This document shows, piece after piece, positions 11,438-23,700 of a stretch of 41,686 nucleotides of DNA; position 1 is the first letter of the stretch; the number at the start of each line of letters is the position of its first letter. The stretch spans positions 59,391 to 101,076 of the forward strand of contig NW_003149770.1 of NCBI RefSeq assembly GCF_000003605.2, written 5' to 3'. The translations under genes were made by a program, and so were the position numbers. Origin of the DNA: Saccoglossus kowalevskii. Taxonomy: Eukaryota > Hemichordata > Enteropneusta > Harrimaniidae. The notes beneath the pieces were generated by a model. It made no database searches and was not told the DNA's origin. It was given only the letters and a program-made list of their open reading frames with translations.

Positions 11438-12339
11438 GCGTACTTTAAACTGTCAACAGTCGGTCGTTCCTAATATTAATCTGTTCTTATTATTAAATAT
11501 TGTGTATAAACGTAATAGGTGGCGTTTGAATGTTTAGGATACACAATAACATTAAGCCCGAGCCATCATCGATACAAAAGTTTGTTTGACTAGTGCGCCT
11601 CTAACGGTGACACTTGACTCCGGAAGTGCTCTCCGACAAAGGAACGTTGCTGACCCACTGGTGCATTGTCGAAATTGCTGTTCCACGACCACTTGGCCTT
11701 TGTTGTGGTATTCAGTTGCATCTGTCGTCTGTGATTCCTAATTCGTCGAGGAGCACAACATGCAGCAGGAGATCAAAGAGTGGTAAGTGTGAAGTCGACG
11801 AGATGCAAGTTTCCCCATAACAAATCGTTTTACATCCCCCAACGATCAATCGTGCCATGAACAACATGACCCCACACCAGAGTGACTGTGATGACCCCAA
11901 GGCTTCAAATCAATGCACACCTTTGTTTTGTTCATTATAATCGAATTCCATGCCCTTTAGAAATCAATTATATTATGATCAATATTAGATTTAGCTGTAT
12001 TCGTCTATTAGGCGTGCAGCATAGTGGCATAGCCACACTGCAATGCTGTCGGTCTCGGCGTGCTCGACACTGTACGATATTCAAAAGTATGAATTTATGG
12101 TATTCATAAATTTTCCGGTAACTTAGCAATCGAAGAATGGCAAATCGCGTCATAGAAGCTGCAATCAATATTTTCTGTGTGTGCGTCGTTGTGATTTTTT
12201 TTAGTGGTGATGATGGGGGAGGGAGGGGGTAGTAATTGGTCTCCATGTTTATATGTATATGGTCTGCTAAAATTAACTTATCTTACCAGTATATAAACTG
12301 AGGTGCAAATATTACACTCAACTCAAAATTTGTGTAAAA
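11438..12339. other. No gene seen
   Basis: Short unsupported frames on both strands; no domain, RNA gene or repeat that I recognise. Confidence 0.4.
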
Positions 12340-12530
12340 GGAAAGAGTTCCTTTTTTACCCCCCATCTCTAATCCTAACCCTACCCCTACCCTCCAGCAC
12401 TCCCCATTTAATTGTACATTCTCCTCCTAAGGACATCTATAGTTATCTAGAAGGGGCATTTACAAATGAATTGGGTAACTGGGAGTGAGTGTTAGGGTTA
12501 GGGATGGGGGGTACAAAAGGAACTCTTGCC
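12340..12530. mobile_element. Foldback element, 191 bp, with telomere-like arms
   Basis: Left arm GGAAAGAGTTCCTTTTTTAC and reverse-complemented right arm GGCAAGAGTTCCTTTTGTAC pair for about 40 bp. They pass through CCCCCCAT and into TAACCCTAACA-type sequence. The central loop is about 100 bp. No clear target duplication could be fixed in the flanking A-rich DNA. No coding capacity. Confidence 0.75.
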
Positions 12531-12687
12531 GTATAAAATATGCCATCCCTGAATGCTTATTATGACCAAATGTTTTGTTTCCAGTAACTGCTTCAGATAC
12601 AGAAACTATAATTAAAATAACTTTAACACATTGACAATGAATGTCATTGCAAACATAAACAGAGTTATCGTTTGTCCTAAAATATAT

Positions 12688-12883
12688 TAGGGTAAAATAT
12701 TTTATTTTTGGCTTTTTTTACATGTGACAGTGAAACAGATATATAAAATCCAGCGAATGTATTTTTCCCTATATTTCAAAGTTAACTCATCAAAAAATCA
12801 GTGAAAATAAACTGCATACTGAAAACACTCAAAAAAGTCTTTTCAGCGAAAATTAATTCTAGCTAAAATGAAGTATTTCACAG
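12688..12883. mobile_element. TA-flanked MITE, diverged copy
   Basis: The right half matches the complete copy at 32694-32905: ATCAGTGAAAATAAA, then CAAAAAAGTCTTTTCAGCG, AAAATTAATTCTAGCTAAAA, and the terminal CACAG followed by TA at 12884-12885. The left arm is weaker (GGTAAAATATTTTATTTTTG). It is non-coding. Confidence 0.7.
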
Positions 12884-13567
12884 TAGGTTGGAACTTTTAT
12901 GTGAAATATTTGATGCCTGAATATGCACAAATATGGAAGTTATTATAATATACTAATGTGTACAGATTTCAATGGCTTTCAGCATGACCAAACATTGATT
13001 GTTGTTTTGGATTATGTGATGTTTGATTTTTGTGTTCATATTTGACATGCTATTGCTTTTGAAATGTTTTCCAATGCACATTGATTCTGATCTGAATTAT
13101 TCATGCAATTTGCACATGAAGTTAATCCTGCTGTGAAGCACTTGAAACGATTTTCTAGTGCATCTATAAGTTCAAACATTTTTTTTTTTTTTTTTAACTT
13201 CGCATCTGACACTGGTGGGTTGATATTTTGATATTTTTGGCATTCCAATTTTGAATGAAATAAGTTATAGCAAAGATTAAATTTAAAAACAACATGGTTT
13301 ATTCTTTCAATCTTTGGAGTATTTTCATCGCCTGGTAACCACTACTGATAAAAACAGAGGTAGAAAACTGTCAAAAAACTGTACTTTGGGCTAGTTGTTG
13401 ACACTCTCTTGAACAGTGTAACAAGATTGCCTCTGCATGTGCAACATTTTGTTGTACAGAGTTGTTTCATAATTGAGTCTGTGCTGTTTCCTTGACTTCA
13501 GTTGTTTTCACCAGGTCTTCAACTGGTGTTCCACAGCAGCTCACGCAGAGCCCATAGAAATACATGG
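12884..13567. other. No supported gene
   Basis: A minus-strand open frame at 13036-13176 reads rather protein-like (MFELIDALENRFKCF at its start, four Cys) but has no splice context or known homology, so I do not call it. Nothing else is seen. Confidence 0.35.
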
Positions 13568-13759
13568 CAGGAATTTTATGAAACAAGGGAACAGGGGCGC
13601 AGCGCCCTCATGTCATGGCCATGCGCCCTCTTACCCTGGGGAGCAGATCCTCTGGCAACCATAAAATTCTGATTGACCAGGGATAACATGTGGCCACAGT
13701 CTTCAACTGTGACCTGTCTGATAGTAATTTTGGTCTCAAGGAAGCCATAGAATGCTCCA

Positions 13760-14879
13760 TTTTAACCTCAGACTAGTAATACAACAGACTCGCGACGCCT
13801 ATTGTTTAAGGTGTTAATCGGATTAATTGTATATGCTACGTGTGCCACGCTCTGCAGCATTGGCATAGACACAGTCGAAGTTTACCGAACACTGGATATT
13901 CTGCACACTTCGTGCTTCTTCGGAAATTGCGTATTTCTGCGTAAAACGGATCCGGATATTTTTTAAAAACGGTAGATGCGTTCTGGACATTTTGACCTTT
14001 GCAGCTGTGTAAGAATTTTAAGAATCGACCAAGAATCAGGGGAGTTACAAGTAACTGAATGTGTTAGTGTTTACCTCAAATAGTTTTTGAATATATAATG
14101 AGCAACTTTGAAACGATATTTCTCGCTGTTGCGGAAGGTTTCCAATATTTTTTCGGAGAGAGCATATCGCTGCGTTTTGAACGATCATACCTCTTTGTGT
14201 GTTACCCGTTTTGTTTTCGTGTTCCGGGATGCCGAAACATCAGATAGCTAGTGTCATGTACATACTAATTCTCTCTCGTGATCTGGTAACGGTAAAAACT
14301 GGAGGTGTGTTATTTTTGTCGCGTTCGACTTCATAGTACGCGATTTGCGCGTTGTTCAGTGACTGTTTCAATTTTCTATTGTGTTTCAGTATTGTTGCTA
14401 TTTTCGAGTTTCACTGATTTTGTTTGACTTCTGTCATAGTTTTGTATAAAAATAGCCCAGTATATTTCTTCTTATTCTTAATTTCAGGAAATAAAAAACA
14501 CGAGATCGATCAGGGGTTGCAAAGTTCTACAGAAAAATTGTCATTATCTTCGTCAAAATGTTCTCCTAAAATAGCTTCCCACTCGTAATTATCGTCCTCA
14601 GATTCGGCAAATTTTTCCGTAAATGCCATTTTCGAAGTTTCACTGTCAACTGCTGTCGTCTATGCCACTTCCTGTCTTTATGTCTCGCGATGCATCGCGA
14701 TAGTTGATTGTATTATGAATAGATCTCGCGTTATTTTGTGAAATATAATGAAAATGTTGTTGCTCAGCAACGTTTACTCGGTACGATAAGAACTGATAAC
14801 CTAAACAAACGTGACACGCATTACTTCAAAAGAAAACACCGCGTTGCGAGTCTGTTGTATTACTAGTCTGAGTTTTAAC
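13760..14879. mobile_element. 1106-bp DNA transposon derivative with 27-bp perfect inverted ends, 7-bp target duplication
   Basis: Element 13767-14872. Its left end CTCAGACTAGTAATACAACA and the reverse complement of its right end are identical over 27 bp, and the match extends to about 32 bp with one mismatch. Direct repeats TTTTAAC at 13760-13766 and 14873-14879 flank it, and the sister host repeat at 24.5 kb holds the empty site with one TTTTAAC. The interior has no transposase, only a short acidic minus-strand frame (14510-14629). The 7-bp duplication does not identify a superfamily; Dada-like or an atypical hAT are possible. Confidence 0.88.
14510..14629 (-). pseudogene. Short acidic frame inside the 1.1-kb element, possible transposase N terminus
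   Basis: A 39-codon frame starts at ATG 14629, follows an AAA-rich context and ends at TGA 14510-14512. It reads MAFTEKFAESEDDNYEWEAI, then a further acidic run (FDEDNDN). Acidic N termini of this kind occur in several cut-and-paste transposases, so it may be what is left of the first exon after internal deletion. It is too short to assign. Confidence 0.3.
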
Positions 14880-14987
14880 ATAAAAATTATCAAAAACTCC
14901 ACACCCTGGTAGAGAGAACTCTATCTCCCCCACTAGGTGACGCCGCTGAATTGCAGTGCTCCCTCTTGCAGTTTATTTCTAGAAAAA

Positions 14988-16478
14988 CCCCTGCATGGTA
15001 TAGGGGCGTGCATCTTAGCAACATAGAATGTTCTGTGATGTAGCTCCGCCACGGGAATAAAATTTAAGAAGTGCATCAGTTATTTTGGCTACAAAAATAT
15101 GACCTATATGGCACATTCAGTTGGTATAAGCTCCAATACTACACCATAAATACTGTTAGGAAGTTTATGAGCTAACAGATAATTTTGAGGCTACCCCCAT
15201 GAATGAAATTATTTTCTTACGATTCTCAATTTTAAATATTCAAACGTCACAGCTGTCGCGTAGCATCTGTTGAATAAAATGTCAATTTGTTTACAAAAAA
15301 TGTGAATGTGTGTTTCAAAACTGCCACTTTAAGTCTAATCTTGTTTTACACAGTTTAAAATGTGAAAAAATTAACATATTACACAGTGGTGTTATGTAAC
15401 AATCCCAAGGTGTGATATCTACCCCTTTAAAACCCTCTTCAGTTTTTGCAGTTACCAAACAGGAATTTCAAGGTACATGAGGTGACAGACAACAGATTAT
15501 TGTAAGCCTTGATACCATTCAGTCGATTTGGGATTAATTGAATACATGTGCTTTTACAGGATTACCACACCATCTGTGACATCAGGGATTAGCTTATCCA
15601 AAAAATAAAAAGTACAGAAATATAAAGTTAAGCGCCCGACTCTGATAGTTGCATGTCACAGACAATGTTTCATCGTGCCTTTCTTGTGTTCAAATAAAAA
15701 TGTCTACATTCTAAGAACCATTGTGCGGGTAACGCCGGGTATATGCAAATGAATTCAAGAGATCGTGTGAGCACAGTGCTAAATACTTGGCTAAATATGC
15801 AAGTATATGTTAGGATAGTCTTAATCTGTCTGCCACAGATGTACAGTGTTAAATTCTTTGTGTGGTTTCATTGGTTACCTCATTTGCATACATTGCATAC
15901 ACAAGTTCGTTCCAGATCAATGTGTGCACATGCAAGAATGAACATTTTTAGCTAATAGTTACGGCTACAAAATAACACAATTATGAGTAAGGAATCTCAC
16001 AAAAACTGAAAATTATTTATTAGTCTCTATGTCTGCTTACCACTTGCTGAACATCGCAAAGATTTTGGAAGACATTTAGAATTTTCTCTCTGATTATAGC
16101 AGAAGTACTGCCTTTCATCTGTAAACCAACTTTAACACTTTGAGAGCATACTACAAAATTGATTTTGTATAGTCTGCTTTTTCTCACCTGAAATCTTGAT
16201 AAAAATCGCTGAAAACCTAAACGTAATATCTGAAACTGTCTCCATGGTACATGTACATATAATGATGAATTTCGGGAGGGGGGGGGGGGGACTTTTCAAT
16301 ACTCAATAGGTTAATCATAGTTCAGATTGTAATTGTATACACAATTAGTTAATATCAATATTGTTTATACTAAACTTCCTTGGTTTTCTTGGGACAAGTT
16401 CTAATAATTTATTCATACATTTACCCTAGTTAATTAATAACTCGTTTTTTTTTTTTTTACCATTTTTGTAACCTACAG
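14988..16478. other. No gene seen; probable intron of the RFX-type gene
   Basis: No coding exon could be recognised. The RFX-type exon at 16479 opens with an acceptor and needs an upstream exon ending in two bases of a codon, so at least the right part should be intron. TG|GT donor candidates here (for example near 15119) are in AT-rich sequence with stops close upstream, and I do not call them. Confidence 0.4.
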
Positions 16479-17373
16479 GATTCTACAAAACTACACCCTA
16501 TGTCGGGGGTCGACCGTGACAATTGACGAGATGTTAGAGCATTACATGTGTGAACATAAGTGTACTAACGTGAGATCAACTAGAGTGAATTTTGGATACG
16601 CCATCAATACGCTATGGTCAAGAGACGGGGTGTATGGAAAACGAATTCGTCTACCAGGTAGGAACCGAAGACTGAAAAAATATTACAACATCAAGCGTAT
16701 ACCGTCAGCGAATATGGCAGTCGTTGACAAATTGTCTTGGGAAGATGTTAAGAACTACTCGCCTCCCGGATGGATAAAAGTTCCATCAGATGTCGAAATC
16801 AGAATAACTTGGGTGATGCTAGATAGTCGAATAGACCTTCTGGTGAATGGTGCCAGAATTTTGAGAGAGGTGACTTTTACAAAATCAGGTAGCTTCATCC
16901 ATGGCGAGGCCAAGGTCGGGGTGGCATCTGCACCCCTGTTGAAGGCTAACGTACCATGGAATCCTGGCTGCGTCAAAATTGGTACGTTGAAGGCAGTATT
17001 TGACCTTGTCGCAAATGGCAATCCATGTATTGGAGACATCAAATGCAATGTCTCTTGCGAAGCATTATGCAAAGTTGAAGTTTGGGGGAACCGATTAAAT
17101 GGGATGAATTCTGCCCGGCGATGGCGCAGTAAAAATTGCCACATCTTGTCATGTAAAAACATCTGTCCAAGTTGCCAGCATGCTACAAGGAGTGATAAGT
17201 TTGGTGCTGTGAACACGTCAATCGTGTCCCGCGTTCAAGGATACACCGTAGCTGGAGTGGAAGTGCTACTGAATAAGCTAAGGCAAAAGCGTGCACAGAT
17301 AGGACAGAATGAGTTGATCACTGAATTAAAGGAGCAGAGACCTGAAAATGTCATATGTATAATTGAAGACTAA
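16479..17373 (+). CDS. RFX-type winged-helix domain protein, terminal exon
   Basis: The exon follows a 15-T tract and an ACCTACAG acceptor. It contributes the last base of a split codon and then 297 codons to TAA at 17371-17373. The start ILQNYTLCRGSTVTIDEMLE, a central VNFGYAINTLW and then KRIRLPGRNRRLKKYYNI follow the order of the RFX DNA-binding winged helix (NYE..G..., FGK.IR..F, RRLG.RG..KYHYYGI). If the split codon is TG|G, the exon opens with the Trp that begins that domain. The rest (about residues 85-297 of the exon) is unassigned. It includes a Cys/His cluster (CHILSCKNICPSCQH) that could bind a metal, and an acidic end (ICIIED). A GTG at 16516 is not a start: the frame is open back to the acceptor. 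Upstream exons were not found. This is likely a nuclear DNA-binding protein; the domain call is by eye and divergent from canonical RFX. Confidence 0.68.
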
Positions 17374-18009
17374 AAGCCGCATATTAATCCAGTGTGTCAT
17401 GCTAACATGAACACAATCTTGGAGAATACAGAAGCGAATTCAGGAAAAAAAGAATGTATGTGTATGAGTAAAACTACAGCTTAGAGTTTATGCAACAAAA
17501 GATGGCAACCAGATTTCAGTATGCAAATTGTACTTTGTGATGATGTATCTTGTCTAGAATATTTATAGAATATAACTTCAAAGTCAACATGCAAGTCTTC
17601 AAAATGGCTGTCAATGTCGATGCATACATTAGTATACATGTATGTAGGATATTAGTATCTGGGATAAACAGTAAACATTGGGCGGGCCATTCAAATTTCC
17701 CATGATGCACTGGTGACATTTATGGAATTACAGAGCTACACTATAGGGTTGAAAGGATGATAAACAAAATTGAAACTGCTTGCAAAGACCAATCAGATTA
17801 CTGCGATAATAGAAATTATTACTCAAGACTGTCATGAGATATAAAGTAATATGACATAATGCAACTGTGACATTGCTTTCTTGAAGCAAATTTGTTGTAA
17901 TTGTACATGTTGCATTTTTGCCACAGAAATCGTGTTTGGGGCTACATCTCTCTATCAAATGGCAACTTAATGCACTATCATGCCATCATGAACACACAAG
18001 CACTTGTGG
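17374..18009. other. No gene seen; 3' flank of the RFX-type exon
   Basis: This probably contains the 3' UTR. Short minus-strand frames (17516-17958) have no recognisable domain. The first clear AATAAA on the plus strand is near 18034, inside or beside a SINE-like repeat. Confidence 0.4.
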
Positions 18010-18178
18010 ACATTCAATTCACATTCGTTGGTGAATAAATCTCGGCCAGTGGAATGGGCCTTCCCATTGAGTCTGTGACACGCCAACACTTTTTGTTGTT
18101 CAGCCTAAGGTAGGATTTGAACTTGGGTCCACCGATCACGAGTCTGATGCAACAACCACTATGCTACCAGTGACTTCA
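18010..18178 (-). mobile_element. tRNA-derived SINE, minus strand
   Basis: Read on the minus strand it starts near 18178 with a pol III A-box-like TGGTAGCATAGTGGTT (18154-18169) and has a B box GTTCAAATCC at 18113-18122, at normal tRNA spacing. A unique body follows (GTGTTGGCGTGTCACAGACT, then CCACTGGCCGAGATTTATTC). The anticodon arm does not form a clean 7-base loop, so this is a SINE head, not a functional tRNA. The 3' boundary near 18010 is approximate. Confidence 0.72.
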
Positions 18179-20693
18179 GTCATGGTACCGGTAGTTTGTA
18201 TATTGGTGTCATGTTATATTGCTGAACTGACCTGCTAGGATCTTCATAGCATGCACCTCATATTTTATAAACCCAAAATTCAACAAAAAAACTTAAAATT
18301 ACAAGAGAAAAAAAGGTACTTTGTCACACATAAAAAACGTGGATTCCACTGAGTATATTTTCTGATCAGTAAGGAAATTATTGCTTGCACAACTACACAT
18401 GAATACTAGTACATATTTTTTAATTGTTTTTTTTTAATGACTGGTGCGAGTGTAATGTGAAAATAATAATAGACAGTAGAATGGCATACATTGTATGTTA
18501 GAACTTAATGTAGAACAACAACAAATATAAATAGTTAATGTATATTTTTGAATAATTTAATATATAATTTGGAATACATTACAAAGATGTGAAGCTTTTA
18601 CTCAATAAATATGTTAATTGATGATAGAAGGAAGATTGATGGAGAAGATATTTAGTGAGTATGATGGCTTTGAGTTTCTATGAAAAGTTGGTGAAATATT
18701 CTGGATACATTATGTGTGTAAAATTTTTTGGGGGAATTTTGTTTATCATGAAATTAACATAGTCTGCTCTTATTATTTAAAGAAGGTTGTAATATAACAC
18801 ATGTAGCAAAGTCTGACTTTTATATTGAGAAGTTTTCTGATACAATTAACCATTATGCTAAAAGAAATTAAACTTTAAGCAGCAGTGGTTTTGTATGGGG
18901 AGAGCATAGGCTGTAATTATTCAAATAAAATATTTGGCTGAGAAGATTGCCATAGAAACCATTGTTTCAGTTTTGATGTATGAAACATTTTTTTATTTTT
19001 TTTTATCGTTGTCCATGAATTGGTTTGATATGAAACATTTCAATTTAATAAAGTGTCTGCAATTGACGTGTTGAAAGAAAAGATAGATCAGAGTACTATA
19101 ATGTTGCTATATAAGTATAACCCAGCGATGTTGAATGCGTTTACTGTTCAAAACAAAAACTGTTTTCTGCCAAGCTGTCGCGAATTTAATCCTCCTCAGA
19201 TTATACTCATGATTGAAACCTACTTGGAGATTAACTCTCTGTAAAACTTAAATCCATGGATTTAACAGTGGCGAAATTTTGTTGCATATTATTACCATAG
19301 AGGGCAGTGTAACATTCCTGGAATTATATTTTTAGTAAATTGATGATATACCTGTATGTTTTACTGAATTAAAACAGACACAATTTTGTACACCTTGTCA
19401 AAGATATGGGCTTGGTAAGATTTTTTTTTTTTCAGTTTTTTGGCGGAAACTTTTCAATTACTTTGGAAAACTCAAGATGTTTTGTCTGGAGTAAAAGGAT
19501 GCACATTTACGAAATGATAAAAAAAAGTATCAAATTTTATTCAGCAATGCGTATAAAATTATCTGGTAATGTGTTAAATTTCTTTATAAAAAGGAAAAGG
19601 TATGCATGATTGTAAAATGCTCAATGACAGAAAAATTAAGAGATGGAATTAATAAATCCAAAGCTGATTTTTATTTTACATTACACTCAGTTTCTTTATA
19701 AGTGGAGAGTGTTTTTCTGCACAAGAATGGGACTACAGATAAACCCATATTACTGACAGCTTGAATTTGACAACACTGCATATAGCAATTCCTACTGGTT
19801 TAGGAGGCGCCCTCAATGTTTGGAACCTCAAATTTCCTTTGTTTTAAAAATTAATAGTTCAAACCTAGCAGAGCAAGCTTTGCAATGTACTAGTATACAT
19901 GTATATTACTATTACCGAAACCGTCTTAACATCTCAGCTGAACAACGAAGGATAGGAATGTGGAACTTTCTTATTTAAAACTATCAGCATTATCCAAAAA
20001 ACCTTCTACTGCTGGTCTTGGAAGAAACATTCTCAATAAATTGATATATTTGAAAAGTTGTTTTTTTTAAATAGTAAATGCATTTACATATACCTTGCAC
20101 CACCAGCTTGCTTTAATCTAATTAACAACCTCATTTGCATATAATGTACTGAATTTGTATGCAATATGTCAAATATATTAAATTTGGCAAAAAGTAAACA
20201 GTATGTACAATTAAATGAAATTATAAAAATTACAAATTCATATATACAACTAAATATACAAAAAGTTTTTGATTGACTTATTAATAATACAATCCATTGA
20301 TAAAAATAGTCATAGCTGTATTCATTTTTTGATGAGCACATTGTATCCTGTGCACATTCAAATACAGAAAGTTGATATTTTAATCTAAATAAATCTGGAA
20401 ATAAACAAAAATGTTATACAAAACATTCTTAATTGTCAGATGATTAGTATTCATGGTCACTTGGAAAGCTGACGCAATGTTTTTTGTCTTTATAAATTGA
20501 TTCTACATACAGATATCATCTCTGATACTGCATTTGTGTATTCCTTTTTTGGATTTAGATTCCTATAATATCGACTTTGCCACAAACCCCAGATAATACC
20601 AGTAGTATGGCAAGTTAGTGAATTTCCTACGATGCATTGCAACCCAGCAGCACAATTTGTCGTGTGGTGTCTTTTCCACCAATCACAGCTCAG
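18179..20693. other. No gene seen; 3' flank of the ankyrin-death gene
   Basis: Very AT-rich. The right end should carry the 3' UTR of the leftward ankyrin-death gene; a possible ATTAAA signal for it reads on the minus strand at 20379-20384, about 310 bp past the stop. Open frames here are low-complexity and unsupported. Confidence 0.4.
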
Positions 20694-20788
20694 TTATTTT
20701 CCATTCAGTAAATGTTTCCCAGCAAAGCTGGACATTCTTCTTCCCCTAGCACCTGCACCTTCTGAGGAATCTCCGCCAAACATAACGT
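20694..20788 (-). CDS. Ankyrin-death gene, exon 11 (residues 462-492, C-terminal tail)
   Basis: The acceptor CCTATTTCAG completes a split Asp codon, and 30 codons follow to TAA 20694-20696. The tail is Gly/Ser-rich and then basic: [20 protein letters not shown], ending KHLLNGK. The phase match with exon 10 and the immediate stop support it, but there is no domain to confirm it. Confidence 0.75.
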
Positions 20789-23700
20789 CTGAAATAGGAA
20801 GCCAATATGAAAACTTGTATTTATCACATAATTGAAATCAACATCTTAGAGTAATTGTGATATTTTTACTGAAATGCCTATGACCAAACATTTTAAAAAG
20901 AGAACACGCAAATTGTTCACTTTGATTATATGGAGAAAACTTTGGCATCTAAGTCATGTTAATGTTAACAAAATCTATTCCATAACAATTTTTCTGACAA
21001 TAGTTTCAATTTCCAAACCACCAGTTATTAAACTCAGGTGAAATACAAATGTGTAACATTGTACATTTAATAAGAAAAATAAGATTAAAAGTTGACCAAA
21101 TATCTGACAACCAATTTATTCCAAAAAAGATATCAATTTCATTTACTGTAAACCGCTTTAATTTTCATGAAATTTAACGAGTCAGTGAAAATTTGTAGTA
21201 GTAAAAATTAAAAGGTTCACAATACCTCCTTTTCCAATTTTCTCTATTTTATGCATGGCATCGTCCACTTCCTGTAAATCCGGCCATGCTGATTGGTCAT
21301 CCAACCAGATCTTCAACACGTGTACGCAACTCTTTTTGTATCTGTCATCGGGTTCCTCATCTTTGTACATCTCTTCTATCTTGTCAATATCCTCCTCTGA
21401 AAAGAACAGTGCCAGAGCTAATCTCTTCCACCGTGTTCCGGGGCCGACTCGCTCAGCATATTTCACAAAAAGTTCTTTTATTAGGTACTCCTACGAAAAT
21501 GAAGAAATTAATAATTTGATTACTGGTATATTTTTAATAACATTTAAATCGCAGTGGTCCTCGCGCAATGCGTGTTCAAATTCTAAATAAACAATGTATT
21601 TTACACGCGTTATGTACGTTACTATGAGTCCCATATCGAACAGGACGCGGCGCGACAACTGCCTCCCTTTAAATATACATGTATGCCTGCAGGTTAGAAT
21701 ACAGTCACAAACATGAATGTAAATTTTGATCAGTCTACAGCTGTGTATGGAGTACTGAATTTCACTTCTTAGAGTCTATAGTCACACCGAAGGATTATTG
21801 ATTAAATCAGGTCTTTGTATATTACCAGGACCTGGGTTTGTTTCAGTATCACCACTATAATTCCCATCAAAATGTAGGCCTGACCCCCCGCTACAGTTTC
21901 CACTGAGATTTGTAATGGTACGAACCATCTATCACTGATTCAGATCAAGGTCATGACATCACTACAAACCACAGCATTATAATCTAAGCTAATTATTTTT
22001 TCTGGGCATGCTCAGTTGTTCTCTCAGTGGTGTTGGGCTCTTTTGTGCATTGATCTATTAATTAGGTACCCATATCTCATGCATGCATGCACAACAACCA
22101 CCATCTTTAAGAACACAATGGATATGTACAATCAGATATCTGATGAAAATGAAAAACTTACCCGACATCGTTTCATTATCATTGCAGCTAATTTTGTATT
22201 TTTTCTCTCTTTTGCTATAGCATATGCTGTCTTGCGCTACAATTAAATAAAAAGATGAATTGATTATCACGCCATTTGCAGTCAGTTATATATCGCCTAT
22301 ATGACATAAATCTCAGAGTAAACAGGAATTAACATGAAACATTTTTTAGCACTAATTTGCAGGCAACTCTGTCGAGAAATAAATGTTGTTTTCTGAGAAT
22401 ATTATTTTGTTCATTCAGCTATGAGATGAAAACTACAACTGAGAAGTATATTGAGATTCGTTTCTCTGATGTGACAAAGCGCTTCATTAGTGATTAAAGT
22501 GAACACAATCTTGTCAGCTGTTCGCAATCAACAAATAGAATATTGTTGTGGCTTTTAGCATCCATATTGACAATATTGTTTTGATTGTCACAGAAATCAA
22601 GTTTACTGAACCTGTATGAGCTTTCCAGATTAGTGTTTGCATGGTTTGTTCTACGTGTAGATGCCATTGGAGGAATATCGCCATGGCTTGCATAAACTGA
22701 TGATTTATTTATTCATTCTATGTGACCAGCTCGTTTCTAATCCTCTCCTCCAATCATATCACACCAATATTAAATCCAGCAACGGATTGATACATATTTT
22801 TTAGTAAGAAAAGTAACATGCTAAATAAATCACTCACCTCGGCGTCCTGGGCATACACCTGCACTTTCTTCTTCAGTAAAAGTTTAACAATTGACACATG
22901 ACCACAGAATGTAGCGCAGTGTAACGGTGTACAACTCTCCCATGAATTGTTGAATATAGAACCACACAACTTATCTACTTTCTAATAAAATAATAGAAAT
23001 ACATGATTCTTGATCAAACAATTTTGCAAAGAATTGACTGCATTTACAAGAGGATTGAAAAATGATGATTGAACTCGGCAACATTTTCACTGTACACAAT
23101 TTTCATCTGACTGCCTAAAAAAGGCTTCTAAGGAAATTAAAGTTCAGGTTCTGATGGAATACTTAGAATGCTACACTGATCAGGGTTTTCAAAATCTACA
23201 ATAATGGTCAAAGGTTCCAATCAATTCAGAAGTTAGAAACTACATTATGCTAGTCCTGGTTTTGCATACAAAATTATCACCAGAGTGAATCTACCACAAT
23301 GAGAGAAATTTTAGTTTCCATGGAAACACATATAGTGTAAGGGAGACTTTTTTATTAAAGCATTTTGTCAATCACTAATTGTAAACTAATCACTGTGACA
23401 AACTAATCCTAGCTACTGAGAAAATAAAAACATGTCTGTGCATATAAATATGAATTGACGAAATACTTACCACATCAGCTTTGGCATCAGCATCAACTTT
23501 ACCTTGGAATAAAGCCTGTACAACAGCAAGATGTCCCCTGATACATGCAAGATGCAGAGCTGTGCAACCATACTGAAAAAAAAAAAAAAAAGCAATTAAC
23601 AGCGCCCTCCTGAGTTACTTTTCAATTTTTATTTTGTTTTTATTGAATCAATTTTTAATGCAATTACATACTGATCTACACTATTCTGGAATTCAGTGTC

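Larger units (their letters stand above)
13568..14987. repeat. Dispersed ~307-bp repeat, copy A, interrupted by a 1.1-kb element
   Basis: Segments 13568-13766 and 14880-14987 together match the uninterrupted copy at 24304-24609. Shared landmarks include ACAAGGGAACAG, the CAACCATAAAATTCTGATTG block, CACAGTCTTCAACTGTGACC, AATTATCAAAAACTCCA and TTGCAGTGCTC through CTAGAAAA. Removing the insertion and one target duplication leaves about 307 bp against 306 bp for copy B. There are no terminal inverted repeats, and the repeat class is unknown. Confidence 0.88.

Noticed and set aside
13036-13248. Minus-strand Cys-containing 70-residue frame
   Set aside because: It reads somewhat like protein from 13176 down but includes a poly-A-derived lysine run, has no splice signals that help, and matches nothing I know.
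15060-15125. Upstream exon of the RFX-type gene ending in TG|GTATAA
   Set aside because: Its phase would fit and would supply the Trp, but a stop lies close upstream, no acceptor is seen and the donor is weak.
8954-16479. Joining the small gene's first exon to the RFX-type exon
   Set aside because: The phases do not match (phase 0 donor against an acceptor that needs two preceding bases).
16516-16518. GTG as the start of the RFX-type protein
   Set aside because: The frame stays open upstream to a strong acceptor at 16477-16478, and residues before the GTG belong to the RFX-type domain.
16755-17216. Minus-strand 153-residue frame
   Set aside because: It is fully inside the RFX-type exon on the other strand; no recognisable domain.
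18108-18178. Functional tRNA gene
   Set aside because: A and B boxes are good but the anticodon and acceptor arms do not fold, and a SINE body follows.
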